A stretch of DNA of 64,000 nt from Spartobacteria bacterium (GTDB lineage Bacteria > Verrucomicrobiota > Verrucomicrobiia > Chthoniobacterales > UBA10450): contig JAJPGZ010000013.1 of NCBI GenBank assembly GCA_021325495.1, forward strand, positions 1-64,000. The letters are read 5' to 3'. Positions 54,838-63,607 of this stretch are shown one piece after another; the first letter of the stretch is position 1, and the number at the start of each line of letters is the position of its first letter. The notes under the pieces are model-generated. The model saw only the letters and a list, made by a program, of their open reading frames with translations. It did no database searches and was not told where the DNA came from. The position numbers and the translations under genes are program-made.

Positions 54838-55449
54838 ATGTTCACCGGACTCATTGAAGAAGTCGCGAAGGTGCTTTGGATCCGCGCCACTGATCGCGGC
54901 ACGCAATTACAAATCGCGGCCGATCAAATCGCGCGCGACGTTCACGCCGGCGACAGCATTGCAGTCAATGGTTGCTGCCTCACCGTCTCCAGCCATCGCG
55001 CTGAACAAATCACATTCGATCTGCTCGCCGAAACACTCGAGCGCACAAATCTCAAAACGCTCCGGCGCGATTCTCCGGTAAATCTCGAGCGCGCGCTCGC
55101 GGCCAACGCGCGACTCGGCGGCCACTTCGTGCAGGGCCATATCGATTGCGCCGCGCGGATTGTCTCGTTCGAACAGGGACGTGGTGGGGACCATCGACTC
55201 GAAGTCGAATCGCCTTCCAGCTTCGCGCATTATCTTGCGCCGAAAGGTTCGATCGCGATTAACGGAATCAGTCTCACTGTCGCCGAAATTTTATCCGACA
55301 GCTTTGCCGTTTGGATAATCCCGCACACACGGCGGTCGACCAATCTCGCCAGTGCATCCCCCGGCGATCTTGTGAATCTCGAGTTCGACATCCTTGCCAA
55401 ATATGTCGAGCGCCTGCTCGTGCGCGATCGCGCGCCGGCGGAGAGTTGA
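54838..55449 (+). CDS. ribE: Riboflavin synthase, alpha chain
   Basis: The enzyme dismutates two 6,7-dimethyl-8-ribityllumazine molecules to riboflavin. The 203-residue protein has the two lumazine-binding repeats: MFTGLIEEVAKV, VNGCCLTVSS near 43 and GGHFVQGHIDC near 94, then KGSIAINGISLTVAEI near 137 and WIIPHTRRSTNL near 158. Start ATG at 54838. The TGA stop is followed directly by a motif A copy. Other rib genes are not in the window. Confidence 0.96.
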   Translation: MFTGLIEEVAKVLWIRATDRGTQLQIAADQIARDVHAGDSIAVNGCCLTVSSHRAEQITFDLLAETLERTNLKTLRRDSPVNLERALAANARLGGHFVQGHIDCAARIVSFEQGRGGDHRLEVESPSSFAHYLAPKGSIAINGISLTVAEILSDSFAVWIIPHTRRSTNLASASPGDLVNLEFDILAKYVERLLVRDRAPAES

Positions 55450-55505
55450 TTGTCGATCTTCCGAAGGCCGGGCCGAACGCGCCTATATATAGTACAGCGC
55501 CGCCA

Positions 55506-56891
55506 CTACTTCGCGCCCAGGCCGCTCAATACCGCCGGCACTGTGCGCAGCAGAATTTTGAAATCGAGCCCGAGCGACCAGTGATCGATGTAATCGAGAT
55601 CGAGCTTCACCCAGTCGGAAAAATCGCGCACCTGATTGCGTCCGCTAATTTGCCACAAACATGTCAAACCCGGTTTCACACTCAGCCGCCGGCGTTGCGC
55701 GGTGTTCTCGAATTTCTCCACCTCGTAAAGCGGCAGCGGCCGCGGCCCGACCAAACTCATATCGCCTAACAATACGTTCAGCAATTGCGGCAGCTCGTCC
55801 ATACTCGTGCGGCGCAACCATCGGCCGAGCGGCGTGATGCGCGGGTCGTGCTCCACTTTGAAGACGGGACCGTTCATCTGATTAAACGGCTCCAGTTCCG
55901 CGCGCCGCATCTCCGCGTCGTCCGACATCGATCGAAACTTGTACATCACAAATGGCTTTCCATGTTTGCCGGCGCGGCGCTGTTTGAAAATCACCGGGCC
56001 CGGCGATGTCATTTTGATCCCGAGCGCGATCCCCGCCATCGGAACGGCCGCGATCAGCAACGCCACAAACGCGCCCATACGATCGATCACTTCCTTAATA
56101 AACAACGTCCACGAAACTTCCGGGGTGGAGCGAAACACCAGCATTGGGCGTCCCGCGAACGCGTCGAAATCCGGTTTCGCGATTGAGGTGCGAATGAAAT
56201 CGGCGACCAACCACGCCGGGACGCCTTCCACTTCACAGGCGCCTACGGCCTCCTCGACCCGATTGAGCTGGGAGTGACTCGCCGCAAAAATGACGCGCGC
56301 GACTGAATGTCGATGCATCGCTTCGATAAGGTCGGAGAGCGGTTGTTTTTCGATGTCGATCTTGTCGGCAATGTCGAGCAGCAGCCGTTGCTCCGGCGTA
56401 AATGATTGCTCCAGCGCATCCATGTCTTGCGGCGATCCCGCGAGCAATACCGGCTCACGGAGCTGACCACGGGCCGCCCGCTTGCGCATTCGCCTAACGA
56501 GTATTCGTTCCTTCAACAGCAACACCCCAGTCGCGATCGCGATGAACAAGATCGGCACCGAGCGGTTCGCCAGCGGCAGCCGCAAAAAAATTACGCAACC
56601 ACTTACGATGATGCTGAGATAAATCATCGCGCGAATGATTTGGACGAACGACTTCCATCTGTCTTTCTCCATCGGCGAATCGTAAAAGCCTTGCAGATCG
56701 AGTAGGAGTGGACCGAATGGCACGACCACAATGATGAGCCACCAATAGTTACTGAATGGATCGACCGTGTTCGAGAACCAGCCCGTGGCGTAAAGTCGCA
56801 GCGTGTGCGCCAGCCAAAGACAGAACGCCAGCAGAAACGAATCGATCAACTGCTGGATCTGCGTGTTTAATTCTTGTCGCCTTGCCAGCAT
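55506..56891 (-). CDS. Polyprenyl-phosphate sugar phosphotransferase (WbaP/WcaJ-type)
   Basis: This membrane enzyme transfers a sugar phosphate to undecaprenyl phosphate, starting exopolysaccharide or O-unit assembly. The 461-residue protein has four N-terminal membrane helices, a CoA-binding-like middle domain (residues about 140-270), a fifth hydrophobic segment and the catalytic C-domain. That domain has [19 protein letters not shown] near 318, [11 protein letters not shown] near 339, [20 protein letters not shown] near 378, LVGPRPLP near 399 and [12 protein letters not shown] near 428. ATG at 56891 avoids overlap with divergent aroD. Confidence 0.9.
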   Translation of the reverse strand: MLARRQELNTQIQQLIDSFLLAFCLWLAHTLRLYATGWFSNTVDPFSNYWWLIIVVVPFGPLLLDLQGFYDSPMEKDRWKSFVQIIRAMIYLSIIVSGCVIFLRLPLANRSVPILFIAIATGVLLLKERILVRRMRKRAARGQLREPVLLAGSPQDMDALEQSFTPEQRLLLDIADKIDIEKQPLSDLIEAMHRHSVARVIFAASHSQLNRVEEAVGACEVEGVPAWLVADFIRTSIAKPDFDAFAGRPMLVFRSTPEVSWTLFIKEVIDRMGAFVALLIAAVPMAGIALGIKMTSPGPVIFKQRRAGKHGKPFVMYKFRSMSDDAEMRRAELEPFNQMNGPVFKVEHDPRITPLGRWLRRTSMDELPQLLNVLLGDMSLVGPRPLPLYEVEKFENTAQRRRLSVKPGLTCLWQISGRNQVRDFSDWVKLDLDYIDHWSLGLDFKILLRTVPAVLSGLGAK

Positions 56892-56916
56892 GCTACGCCA
56901 TTGGGGCTGATAAGAT

Positions 56917-57585
56917 ATGACTTCGCGCCAACGGGTCAAAAGACCGCAGTTCGTCGGGGTCATTACCACCCCGGACGAATTGCGTCTCGCCGCGCGTCTG
57001 CCGCAGCCTCCGGATTTTTTCGAACTGCGTCTCGATCATCTTTGCAAGATCGACATGCAAATTCCGCGCCTGCCCGCGCCGCTCATCATCACCGCGCGCC
57101 ATCCGCGTGAAGGCGGCGCGAACAAATTGTCGATCAAACAACGCCGCGATTTGCTCGCGCGATTTCTCGACCGTGCCGCGTTCATCGACATCGAGCTCCG
57201 CTCCGCGCGCGCGCTCAAGTCGATTGTCGATCTTGCATGGCGAAAAAAAGTTCGCGTCATACTGTCCTTTCACGATTTTGATTCTACTCCAAGCGTGCGC
57301 CGCTTGTCTGCATTGGCGTTGAAAGCGCATTCGTTAGGCGCGGATGTGTTCAAAGTCGCGACGCGAACGGACACCGAAGATCAGCTCGGCCGTCTGCGGG
57401 AATTTGCCGCAAATGCAGATGTCGATCTTGCATTGAGCGTGATGGGAACCGGGAAACTCGCGCTCGCTTCGCGCCTGCAACTCCCGTCACACTTCGTTTA
57501 CGGCGCGCTAAAAACTTCGCGCTTTGCCGGCCAGCCCACGCTCACGCAACTTCGTTCCGCCTTTCGGCGCGGCGACATGCGATAA
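56917..57585 (+). CDS. aroD: 3-dehydroquinate dehydratase, type I
   Basis: AroD dehydrates 3-dehydroquinate in the shikimate pathway through a Schiff base. The 222-residue protein has ELRLDHLCKID near 36, IITARHPREGG near 57, the catalytic His in VILSFHDFDSTP near 112 and the Lys in ADVFKVATRTD near 143; VMGTGKLALASRL near 179 closes the site. Start ATG at 56917. It is followed after 14 bp by the Lon-N gene with its own strong ribosome-binding site. Confidence 0.94.
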   Translation: MTSRQRVKRPQFVGVITTPDELRLAARLPQPPDFFELRLDHLCKIDMQIPRLPAPLIITARHPREGGANKLSIKQRRDLLARFLDRAAFIDIELRSARALKSIVDLAWRKKVRVILSFHDFDSTPSVRRLSALALKAHSLGADVFKVATRTDTEDQLGRLREFAANADVDLALSVMGTGKLALASRLQLPSHFVYGALKTSRFAGQPTLTQLRSAFRRGDMR

Positions 57586-57599
57586 TTTAAAGAGGAGAT

Positions 57600-58223
57600 A
57601 TGCCCGCGATCGTGCCCGAAGAAGTTCCGGTGATGCCGTTGCCTGGCGCGTTGCTTTTCCCGCGTGCGCTTTTGCCGCTCTACATTTTCGAACCGCGTTA
57701 TCGCGAGATGCTCGAGTACGCGCTCAAGCACGACCGCGTCTTCGCCGTCACCCTGGTCAAGCCCGATGTCGCCGAATGGAAAACGCCTAACGACTTCTTT
57801 CATATCGCCGGCGTCGGCCTCATCCGCGCCTGCGTCGGTCGCGGCGACGGCACTTCGAATTTAATTTTGCAGGGGCTGGAGCGCGTCCGCTTCACCGAGT
57901 TCGAGCAGGAACATCCGTTTCCGATTGCGAAGATCGACATGTTGGAAACGGACGCCGCCTCGTCGGTCGAAACCGAAGCGCTCGCGACCAAAGTCCTCGA
58001 GCTTTACGCCGGCTTGAAAGGCGCCGGCAAACAACTTCCGAGCAAAGTCGATCGCTATCTCTCCGATCTGGCCGATCCCGAAATGCTCGCCGACCTCGTC
58101 GCCTCCACTTTCATCAGCGACCCGCTCCGCCGCCAACACGTCCTCGAGGAATTGTCGATCAATCAACGCCTGCGTTTGATGATTCGCTATCTCCGCGACG
58201 AAAAAGGCAGTGCCGCGGCCTAA
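57600..58223 (+). CDS. Lon N-terminal substrate-binding-domain protein
   Basis: The 207-residue protein matches the N-terminal (PUA-like) domain of Lon protease, without the ATPase or protease parts: VPVMPLPGALLFPRALLPLYIFEPRYREML (residues 9-38), VGLIRACVG near 72, GLERVRFTEF near 91. The C-terminal helices (LEELSINQRLRLMIRYLRDE) are the coiled-coil part. Stand-alone Lon-N proteins are of unknown role. A strong GAGGAG sequence stands before the ATG at 57600. The TAA stop is part of a motif B copy (GCCTAACGA). Confidence 0.9.
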   Translation: MPAIVPEEVPVMPLPGALLFPRALLPLYIFEPRYREMLEYALKHDRVFAVTLVKPDVAEWKTPNDFFHIAGVGLIRACVGRGDGTSNLILQGLERVRFTEFEQEHPFPIAKIDMLETDAASSVETEALATKVLELYAGLKGAGKQLPSKVDRYLSDLADPEMLADLVASTFISDPLRRQHVLEELSINQRLRLMIRYLRDEKGSAAA

Positions 58224-58263
58224 CGAATGCAAGATCGACATCTTCAATGCGCCACCATCCATC

Positions 58264-58662
58264 ATGATTGAACGAATCGCCGCGTGCAGTTGTGGGCAGC
58301 TCAGCGCCACCGTAACCGAAGCCCCGATCCGCGTGTCTATTTGCCACTGCACTGATTGTCAGCGGCGAACGGGTGGTGTCTTCGCTACGCAAGCGCGCTT
58401 CCGAAAAGATGCGGTCCGGATCACCGGATCATCGACGGAATATATTCGGGTGGACGATGAAGGCCGGAAGAAGGCCACCTTCCATTTCTGCCCGCACTGC
58501 AGCGCCATCCTTTACTGGCGCTTGGAAGCCGAGCCAGAAATGGTTCTCATCCCGGTGGGTGCGTTCGCAGACCCGGGCTTCCCCACACCTACGATCTCAG
58601 TCTGGGAACAAGACAAACATGCCTGGGTATCTCTACCCGCGAACATTAAACATTTTTCGTAA
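58264..58662 (+). CDS. GFA/CENP-V-domain zinc protein
   Basis: The 132-residue protein has the zinc-binding pattern of glutathione-dependent formaldehyde-activating-like proteins: ACSCGQLSATVTE near residue 7, CHCTDCQRRTGG near 26 and FCPHCSAILYW near 73. Members bind two zinc ions. Actual substrate is not known for most of them, and the formaldehyde function of the name does not apply broadly. Start ATG at 58264 fits the family N-terminus. Confidence 0.88.
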   Translation: MIERIAACSCGQLSATVTEAPIRVSICHCTDCQRRTGGVFATQARFRKDAVRITGSSTEYIRVDDEGRKKATFHFCPHCSAILYWRLEAEPEMVLIPVGAFADPGFPTPTISVWEQDKHAWVSLPANIKHFS

Positions 58663-58737
58663 CCAACCCGCCAGAAGCACGCGACTACGCCACTCTGCAG
58701 TTTAATCTGGCTCGAAAACATTTCGCGCGCGCGCTAA

Positions 58738-60456
58738 TTGGCGGCGATTATCCCTCGCTTGAGCGCGCGCCGGAAGCAAAGATCGACATCGAACATTCGC
58801 CGCGAGTCGGCGCCGACCTGGCCGCGGGCGGCGCTTCTTCTCGCGCTGGTCATTCTCGCGTATCTCCCCGTGCTCCGCGCCGGTTTCATCTGGGACGACG
58901 ATCAACATCTCACCGCTAATCCGTGCATCGTCGGGCCGTTAGGCTTCGGCGACATCTGGACGAGCGCGCAAGCGGTCTACTACCCGCTCGTGCTCACCAC
59001 GTTTTGGCTCGTTCACAAAATCGCCGGGCTCAATCCGCTTCCATATCACCTGCTCAACATCGCGTTTCACGCGGGGTCGGCCGTGTTGCTCTGGCGCGTG
59101 CTCGAAAAAATCGGCGCGCGCGCGGCCTGGTTCGGCGCCGCCTTGTGGGCGCTGCATCCGGTCATGGTGCAATCGGTCGCGTGGGTGACCGAGCTCAAGA
59201 ACACGCAATCGTGTTTCTTTTATCTCTTGTCGATTTTGTGTTTTCTCAATGCCCGCCGCCGCGATTCGTTAGGCCAGCGCGATTACGCTCTCGCCATTTT
59301 GTTTTTCGCCATGGCGATCACGAGCAAGTCGTCCACCGTCATGCTGCCGGTCGTCCTGTTGCTTTGCCTGTGGTGGCAAGATCGACAACTGCGCCTGCGC
59401 GACATTCGACCGGTTAGTCCGTTCGTCGCCATCTCCATCGCGGCCAGCGCGTGGACGATCTGGGAACAGAAATATCATTCCGGCGCGATCGGCTCGGAAT
59501 TTTCGCAGCCGTGGCTCGAGCGTTTCGCCATCGCCGGCCGCGACCTCTGGTTTTACCTCTTCAAACTCATCTGGCCGGCGCGTCTCACCTTCATTTACCC
59601 GCAGTGGAAGATCGACATCCACTCGTTAGGCACGTTCGTGCCGCTGCTCGCGGCCATGGTTGCGGCCGCGATTTTATTCTGGCAGCGCGATAAATTCCTG
59701 CGGCCGGCGTTCGCCGCCGCCGTTTACTTCGCCGCCTCGCTTTTTCCCGTCCTCGGCTTGTTCAACGTCTATTTCTTTCGCTATTCGTTTGTCAGCGACC
59801 ATTTCCAATATCTCGCGGCGATCGGACCGCTCGCGCTCGCCGCCGCCGCGATTTCGTTCGCCCTAACCAATCCGCGCATACAGATGTCGATCTTCGCCAT
59901 CGTGCTGGCGTTACTCGCAACGCTGACTTGGAAACAGGCGAGCATTTATCGCGACGCGAAAACGCTTTACCAGGTCACGATCGAGCGAAATCCCGAATGC
60001 TGGCTCGCTTACACCAACCTCGGCGGCCTCGCCGTGCAAGATCGACAAGTGGATGCGGCCGTCGACTACTACAAGCGCGCGCTCACGATCAAACCGAACG
60101 CGCCGGAAGCGCAATTCAGCCTCGGCAATATCTATTTTCGGAGCGGCGACTTCAGCCGCGCAACCGATTGTTATCGCGTCGCGCTCGAGACAAATCCCAA
60201 CCACATTCGCGCGCGCAATAATCTCGCGATTTGCTTGCTCGCGAGCGGTCGCACAACCGAGGGCTTGGAGGAATTCGCCGAAGCGCTGCGGATCGAACCC
60301 CGGGACGCGCAGTCGCATTACAACTACGGTCACGCCCTCCAGCAACTCGGTCGCCGCGATGAAGGCGTCGCCCATCTGCGTGAAGCGTTGCGGCTCGACC
60401 CGAATTACGGGCAAGCGAAGGAACGATTGCGCGAGCTCGGCGAAACTATTCAGTAA
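58738..60456 (+). CDS. TMTC-like membrane protein with C-terminal TPRs (second copy)
   Basis: The 572-residue protein is a paralogue of the one at 49200. GFIWDDDQHLTANPCIVG near 49, WALHPVMVQSVAWVTELKN near 135 and FIYPQWKIDIHS match it, then four TPRs follow residue 430 (AYTNLGGLAVQDRQVDAAVD and on). A GT-C-type glycosyltransferase role with polyprenyl-sugar donors is likely. TTG at 58738 or a later in-frame TTG at 58759 are start options; neither has a strong ribosome-binding site. It overlaps the convergent membrane gene by 7 bp. Confidence 0.83.
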   Translation: MAAIIPRLSARRKQRSTSNIRRESAPTWPRAALLLALVILAYLPVLRAGFIWDDDQHLTANPCIVGPLGFGDIWTSAQAVYYPLVLTTFWLVHKIAGLNPLPYHLLNIAFHAGSAVLLWRVLEKIGARAAWFGAALWALHPVMVQSVAWVTELKNTQSCFFYLLSILCFLNARRRDSLGQRDYALAILFFAMAITSKSSTVMLPVVLLLCLWWQDRQLRLRDIRPVSPFVAISIAASAWTIWEQKYHSGAIGSEFSQPWLERFAIAGRDLWFYLFKLIWPARLTFIYPQWKIDIHSLGTFVPLLAAMVAAAILFWQRDKFLRPAFAAAVYFAASLFPVLGLFNVYFFRYSFVSDHFQYLAAIGPLALAAAAISFALTNPRIQMSIFAIVLALLATLTWKQASIYRDAKTLYQVTIERNPECWLAYTNLGGLAVQDRQVDAAVDYYKRALTIKPNAPEAQFSLGNIYFRSGDFSRATDCYRVALETNPNHIRARNNLAICLLASGRTTEGLEEFAEALRIEPRDAQSHYNYGHALQQLGRRDEGVAHLREALRLDPNYGQAKERLRELGETIQ

Positions 60457-62042
60457 TCACTCGCGCGTTCGTAAATCACGACGCTACCGTTTTCGAAAAT
60501 CTTTGACGCGCGCTTGAGAATCGCGCTCCAAAGAAACGGATGCTGTTCGATCGACAACTTCAATTCCCCATCGGCAAAAATGTAGCGGAAGCCGATGTCC
60601 CAAAACTCGCGCGCGCGAGTTTCGTTATCCAAGTCTGAGCCCACATCGAGAATATGGCGGATTTGTTCCTCGCGTTGCTGTCGATCTACCGACATTGCCC
60701 AATGTCCCCACATCGCCGTGTCGCCGCACAACGCCGGGATCAAACGGCTCGTGGAGATGGTCGCGAGCACGACGTCATCGCGACGGCTGCGTTCGCGCAG
60801 GTTATCGAGGGCGTTCACCATTTCGTCGGTTAGGTAATACGCGTCCGTGCGATTTTCGCGCACCTCCCGCAAAGCTTGAGCCAAGATATAAATCGACGTG
60901 CTGCAAAACACCGGCAGCAGAATTATCGCGAGCGTAGTCGCGACAGATTTGCCGGCGCGTCGCCTGATGGATTTGAACGCCGAGAACACGACCAATGCGC
61001 CGACGATGGTCAGTGGAATTTGTGCGCCGAAAACAAATTTGCGCTGAAACCAGACCGGCAAGTACGCCAGCGCAAGCGCAGCGGCAAACCACACCAGCAG
61101 TTGCCAGGATCGGTTCAGAAACTGCCGGCGAAGCGCGACAATGCCAAGGATAACGACCACAAGAAGCGGACCGAATCCGAACACGTATTCCAACGGCGTC
61201 GGACTTTTCATTTGCCCGGTGACGCTGTGTTGCGCGACCAGCGGTTGAAAATGCGGGATTGCCGCGACGTAGATCGCAAATGGTGCTGCGGCCGCGAAAT
61301 AACGCCATAAATATGCGAAGGCGTCCCTTCCTTGGCGCACGGTCGCGACAATTACCGTCAGGATAAACAGCAGCGGTAACGAGTACGGATGCAGCAACGC
61401 CGTTCCCGCACAAGCAAGACCGCTGCGCCATAAATCAGCCGGTCGCGAGTCGCGCGTCCCGCGGTCCATCCAAAAGATCGACAATAACATCGTGGCGAGC
61501 GAAAACGGAAACAGCGGATTCCATAGCAGCGACCAAAACGTGCTTACTTCCGGCATCCACAGATCGGTCGATAGCCGCGCCCATGGGTTCGTTAGGCCGA
61601 TCAGCATAAAAATTCCGCCCAGTCCGGACGAAATTCCGAGCAGGATGGTCGCAACGATCGATTCGCCCGCGCTCAGTCCAAGAAAATCGCTGTAACGATA
61701 AAAGGCGTTCAGGAAAATCACGACGCCGAGCGCTTTCATCCAGAAAAACACCATGGCGACATCGCAGGAAAAGAGCGCACTCAACCATCCACAAACGAGG
61801 AACAGCGGATGAAACAGGAAAGGTGCGTGCGGCAGCGCGGTGTATTTAAGTTTTAGCAACAGCGCGCCATCGGCGGCTTGCCTTGCCCACGCCATATAGC
61901 CGAACGAGTCCTCGGGATACGGCGGAAGTATCCACAGGTAATGATATCCTGGTGGCGTTGACCACCAGTTCATGACGTACGGCGCGGAAGTCAGCGCGAC
62001 CATAAACAGAGTCCACCACCAACGAAACTTCGTTAGGCTCAT
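60450..62042 (-). CDS. Large integral membrane protein, unknown (GT-C-like)
   Basis: The 530-residue protein has about 11 hydrophobic segments, an early acidic loop (ILPPYPEDSFGYMAWARQAAD near 38) and a soluble C-terminal part (residues 430-530). The layout (two short N-terminal helices, a loop with acidic residues, then many helices) recalls GT-C glycosyltransferases, but I cannot name a family. It overlaps dgt upstream by ATGA and meets the TMTC-like gene tail to tail. A role in glycan transfer is inference from context. Confidence 0.65.
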   Translation of the reverse strand: MSLTKFRWWWTLFMVALTSAPYVMNWWSTPPGYHYLWILPPYPEDSFGYMAWARQAADGALLLKLKYTALPHAPFLFHPLFLVCGWLSALFSCDVAMVFFWMKALGVVIFLNAFYRYSDFLGLSAGESIVATILLGISSGLGGIFMLIGLTNPWARLSTDLWMPEVSTFWSLLWNPLFPFSLATMLLSIFWMDRGTRDSRPADLWRSGLACAGTALLHPYSLPLLFILTVIVATVRQGRDAFAYLWRYFAAAAPFAIYVAAIPHFQPLVAQHSVTGQMKSPTPLEYVFGFGPLLVVVILGIVALRRQFLNRSWQLLVWFAAALALAYLPVWFQRKFVFGAQIPLTIVGALVVFSAFKSIRRRAGKSVATTLAIILLPVFCSTSIYILAQALREVRENRTDAYYLTDEMVNALDNLRERSRRDDVVLATISTSRLIPALCGDTAMWGHWAMSVDRQQREEQIRHILDVGSDLDNETRAREFWDIGFRYIFADGELKLSIEQHPFLWSAILKRASKIFENGSVVIYERASDY

Positions 62043-63196
62043 TCAACTCTTGTCGATGTGATCCGCCCGTATTCCTCCATCAAATAACGATCGGTCATGC
62101 CGGCGATGTAATCGCAGATGGTGCGATGCAGGCCTTCGCTTTCAACGCGTTTGGTGGCGACGTCGCCGAGTTGCGTTGGATCGACCACATAAGCTTCGAA
62201 AACTTTGCGCAACATTTCGCAGGCGCGCTCGTTCACGGCCGCGACGCGCGGATGATAGTAAACATTTTTGTAAAGAAATTTCCGCAGCGCCTGGTTCGCG
62301 CCTAACAAGTCCTCGCTGTAACGAATGAGCGGCTTCGGTTGTTTGCGCACGTCGTCCGCGCTCTTCGGCGCAAGATCGACAATCGCATTCGCGCTCGACA
62401 TCACCACGTCCTGCACCTGCACGTCGATGATGTCGCGAATGACGAGCTTGTGCAGCTCGGGCTCGCGCGCCTCCGGATGTCGCGAGAGCACGCGCTCGGA
62501 ACTGCGTTGCCAAACCTGAACGTCGTGCAACTGTTCCGCGCTTAGAATTTCAAAATCGACCGCGTCGTCGAGATCGTGACTGTAATATGTGATCTCGTCC
62601 GCGAGGTTTGCGATCTGCGCTTCGAGCGAAGGACATTTGTATTTCTCTTCGCTCGGCGTGGGCGGATCGTAAAACGCCTGGTGTTTCTGCAATCCTTCGC
62701 GCACTTCGAAAGTGAGATTGAGTCCGGAAAAACCGGGATACGCATTCTCGAGCAGCTCGACCACGCGCAAACTTTGCTTGTTGTGCTCGAAGCCGCCGCG
62801 CTCGCGCATACATTCGGCCAGCATTTCTTCACCGGAATGTCCGAACGGTGAATGGCCGAGATCGTGCGCGAGCGCGATCGCTTCGGCCAAATCTTCATTC
62901 AACGACAACGCGCGGGCGATGGTGCGGCTGATCGACGCCACTTCGATCGAGTGGGTCAGCCGCGTGCGCAAATGATCGCCGGTGCCGTTTAAGAAAACCT
63001 GCGTCTTGTATTCAAGCCGGCGAAACGCACGAGAATGAATGATGCGCGCGCGGTCGCGTTGAAACTCGGTGCGATACGCGTGGCTCGGCTCCGGAAATTT
63101 TCGGCCGCGCGATTCGCTCGATTTTTGCGCATACGGCGCGAGCGTCGCGTGCTCGGTCCGCTCCATTTGCTCGCGTGTTTTCCAACCGGCGTTCAC
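62039..63196 (-). CDS. dgt: Deoxyguanosinetriphosphate triphosphohydrolase-like protein
   Basis: An HD-domain enzyme that splits dGTP (or other dNTPs) to the nucleoside and triphosphate. The 385-residue protein has SRAFRRLEYKTQVFLNGTGDHLRTRLTHSIEV near 55 and AHDLGHSPFGHSGEEML near 108, the metal HD residues, and YYSHDLDDAVD near 205. The length fits the type 2 dGTPase-like group. It is flanked by ATGA overlaps with the membrane gene and the small membrane gene, so all three may be one operon. Confidence 0.93.
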   Translation of the reverse strand: MNAGWKTREQMERTEHATLAPYAQKSSESRGRKFPEPSHAYRTEFQRDRARIIHSRAFRRLEYKTQVFLNGTGDHLRTRLTHSIEVASISRTIARALSLNEDLAEAIALAHDLGHSPFGHSGEEMLAECMRERGGFEHNKQSLRVVELLENAYPGFSGLNLTFEVREGLQKHQAFYDPPTPSEEKYKCPSLEAQIANLADEITYYSHDLDDAVDFEILSAEQLHDVQVWQRSSERVLSRHPEAREPELHKLVIRDIIDVQVQDVVMSSANAIVDLAPKSADDVRKQPKPLIRYSEDLLGANQALRKFLYKNVYYHPRVAAVNERACEMLRKVFEAYVVDPTQLGDVATKRVESEGLHRTICDYIAGMTDRYLMEEYGRITSTRVE

Positions 63197-63528
63197 GATG
63201 AAGATGTCGATCTTGCGATTTGTTCGCGCAATCGCCGTTCCGCCCGCCGCGCTTCCAAACGCACCGCGAGCAAATCAAAAACGGCGAGCAACATTGCGGT
63301 AAACGTCAGCCAAATGCACACCAGCCAAAAGACGATGACGCGCCACGGATGTTCGTGCGGGTTTAAGAACGGCGCCAGAATCGTTAGGCCAGCGATCAGC
63401 AAAACGAGCGCGGCCGCGAGCACGATCACCATCGCCAGGCGTCGCGTTTTCTGATCGCGAATCACTCCGCGCGTCGCATGCACGACGAACGACGTCGTCT
63501 GCAACGGTTTTTCGTTCTCGTTCGCCAT
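63193..63528 (-). CDS. Small two-helix membrane protein upstream of dgt
   Basis: The 111-residue protein has a hydrophilic start (MANENEKPLQTTSFVVHATR), two membrane helices (LAMVIVLAAALVLLIAGLTI near 31-50; VIVFWLVCIWLTFTAMLLAV near 65-84) and a basic C-terminus (EARRAERRLREQIARSTSSS), the last residues written by motif A. No family known. It overlaps dgt by ATGA. A start at 63546 (MYLSRTM) is possible. Confidence 0.65.
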   Translation of the reverse strand: MANENEKPLQTTSFVVHATRGVIRDQKTRRLAMVIVLAAALVLLIAGLTILAPFLNPHEHPWRVIVFWLVCIWLTFTAMLLAVFDLLAVRLEARRAERRLREQIARSTSSS

Positions 63529-63607
63529 CGTGCGCGAAAGGTACATGTCGATCTTGCGCGAAACAATCCGCTTCTCAGACGAAGGGCGGGATGCTTTGAT
63601 AACGGCG

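Larger units (their letters stand above)
117..63555. repeat. Dispersed motif A family, consensus CAAGATCGACAWC (both strands)
   Basis: A short asymmetric word, core AGATCGACA with flanks (G/C)(C/A)A before and (A/T)(C/T/G) after, recurs throughout the window. I count by eye about 58 copies of GATCGACA on the + strand and about 65-70 of its complement TGTCGATC, against roughly two expected for a random non-palindromic 8-mer. Examples lie at 117, 868, 3105, 3831, 4600, 6219, 7990, 9954, 11905, 14312, 14327, 19966, 24230, 25397, 28527, 32443, 34508, 39447, 44463, 49749, 56354, 57225, 59609, 62372 and 63546. Copies fall in coding and intergenic DNA and in all frames, reading as DVDL, IVDL, KIDM/KIDI, QDRQ, RSTI, MSIL or CRS in proteins. 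Role unknown. Confidence 0.9.

Noticed and set aside
117-63555. Motif A as a Chi or KOPS-type polar replication signal
   Set aside because: Forward and reverse copies are about equal in number and mixed over the whole window, with no strand switch.
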